In this document: piece by piece, positions 5,755-5,960 of the stretch | Position numbering within the stretch: the first letter of the stretch is position 1 | How the letters are laid out: each line of letters begins with the position of its first letter | Assembly: GCA_017466965.1 (NCBI GenBank) | Contig: JAFTTD010000339.1 | Location: forward strand, 1 to 5,960 | DNA: 5,960 nucleotides | Source of the DNA: Bacteroidaceae bacterium | Lineage (GTDB): Bacteria > Bacteroidota > Bacteroidia > Bacteroidales > Bacteroidaceae | Direction of reading: 5' to 3' | Notes under the pieces: generated by a model | Database searches by the model: none | Told to the model about the DNA's origin: nothing | What the model saw: only the letters and a program-made list of their open reading frames with translations | Position numbers and translations under genes: made by a program

Positions 5755-5960
5755 GGTAAAACATATGGCATGGTTGTCTCGATTGTTGAAATATAATATA
5801 ATTAGTATTGACGATTGAAAGGTAGTTTTGTAGATGACAATATATTATTTAGTCGTGAATAATTTATATTATAAAATGTAAGAAAATAGAAACTATGCCT
5901 GACGCATTTGAGTACATTTTAATGCACATATCCATTTGTTAATAAATAATTGTTGTTAAT
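5686..5960. other. Non-coding tail: duplicated gene end, then AT-rich intergenic DNA
   Basis: Positions 5686-5759 are the rest of the second duplicated copy. From 5760 on the DNA is very AT-rich and shows no supported gene on either strand, no tRNA-like fold and no clear hairpin plus T-tract terminator for the M16 gene. The only palindrome seen is an AT dyad, TTTATA-T-TATAAA, near 5866-5878. Promoter-like words suggest that another transcription unit may begin beyond the window. Confidence 0.6.
5907..5938 (+). promoter_or_regulatory. Weak candidate promoter near the window end
   Basis: TTTG at 5907-5910 and TCCATTTG at 5931-5938 are separated by 20 bp. This matches the Bacteroidota consensus except for one base (TC instead of TA in the -7 element). 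Another -7-like word, TAGTTTTG at 5823-5830, has no good -33 partner. In such AT-rich DNA a near match can arise by chance. Confidence 0.3.

Noticed and set aside
5895..5942. A 15-codon frame (MPDAFEYILMHISIC) in the AT-rich tail
   Set aside because: It is too short, has no start context or conservation evidence, and overlaps the candidate promoter; chance explains it.

Overview
The window looks like a piece of a Bacteroidota chromosome, most likely order Bacteroidales (Bacteroides/Prevotella type). Three things point there: an N-terminal-extended HU-like protein of the kind abundant in Bacteroidales; two promoters matching the Bacteroidota consensus (TTTG, 19-bp spacer, TAnnTTTG); and A-rich, mostly Shine-Dalgarno-free start regions. 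The genus cannot be fixed from the sequence alone. All four convincing genes are on the plus strand.

Layout. Positions 1-167 are an AT-rich leader with a promoter at 44-74 for the HU-like gene (168-572). That gene ends in a strong intrinsic terminator (603-640). A 510-bp non-coding stretch (573-1082) follows. It holds the terminator, a T-rich tandem repeat (641-731), a more GC-rich island with interlocked inverted repeats (738-859), a second promoter (932-962), and a leader of about 115 nt with a long hairpin (983-1021). This promoter should drive a bifunctional class A penicillin-binding protein (1083-3524), then kdsB (3603-4361) and a catalytically altered M16-family protein (4390-5685). 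No promoter is visible between these three genes, so they are probably one transcription unit, perhaps modulated by a hairpin straddling the PBP stop codon (3524-3553). The tail (5686-5960) has no supported gene. It begins with the second copy of a 74-bp tandem duplication of the M16 gene's 3' end, then becomes very AT-rich with weak promoter-like sequences.

How the genes fit together. The PBP polymerises and cross-links peptidoglycan. KdsB activates Kdo for the lipopolysaccharide inner core. Both are envelope-building functions. The M16-like protein is probably cytoplasmic; it lacks the zinc-binding HxxEH motif but keeps the Arg/Tyr pair of the C-terminal half, so it may be one half of a two-subunit peptidase or a non-catalytic relative. 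The HU-like gene is a separate unit.

I do not see a convincing new multi-gene system: the genes are mostly housekeeping. The most noteworthy items are the protein-neutral 74-bp duplication, the half-lost M16 active site, the hierarchical T-rich repeat and the structured intergenic island.
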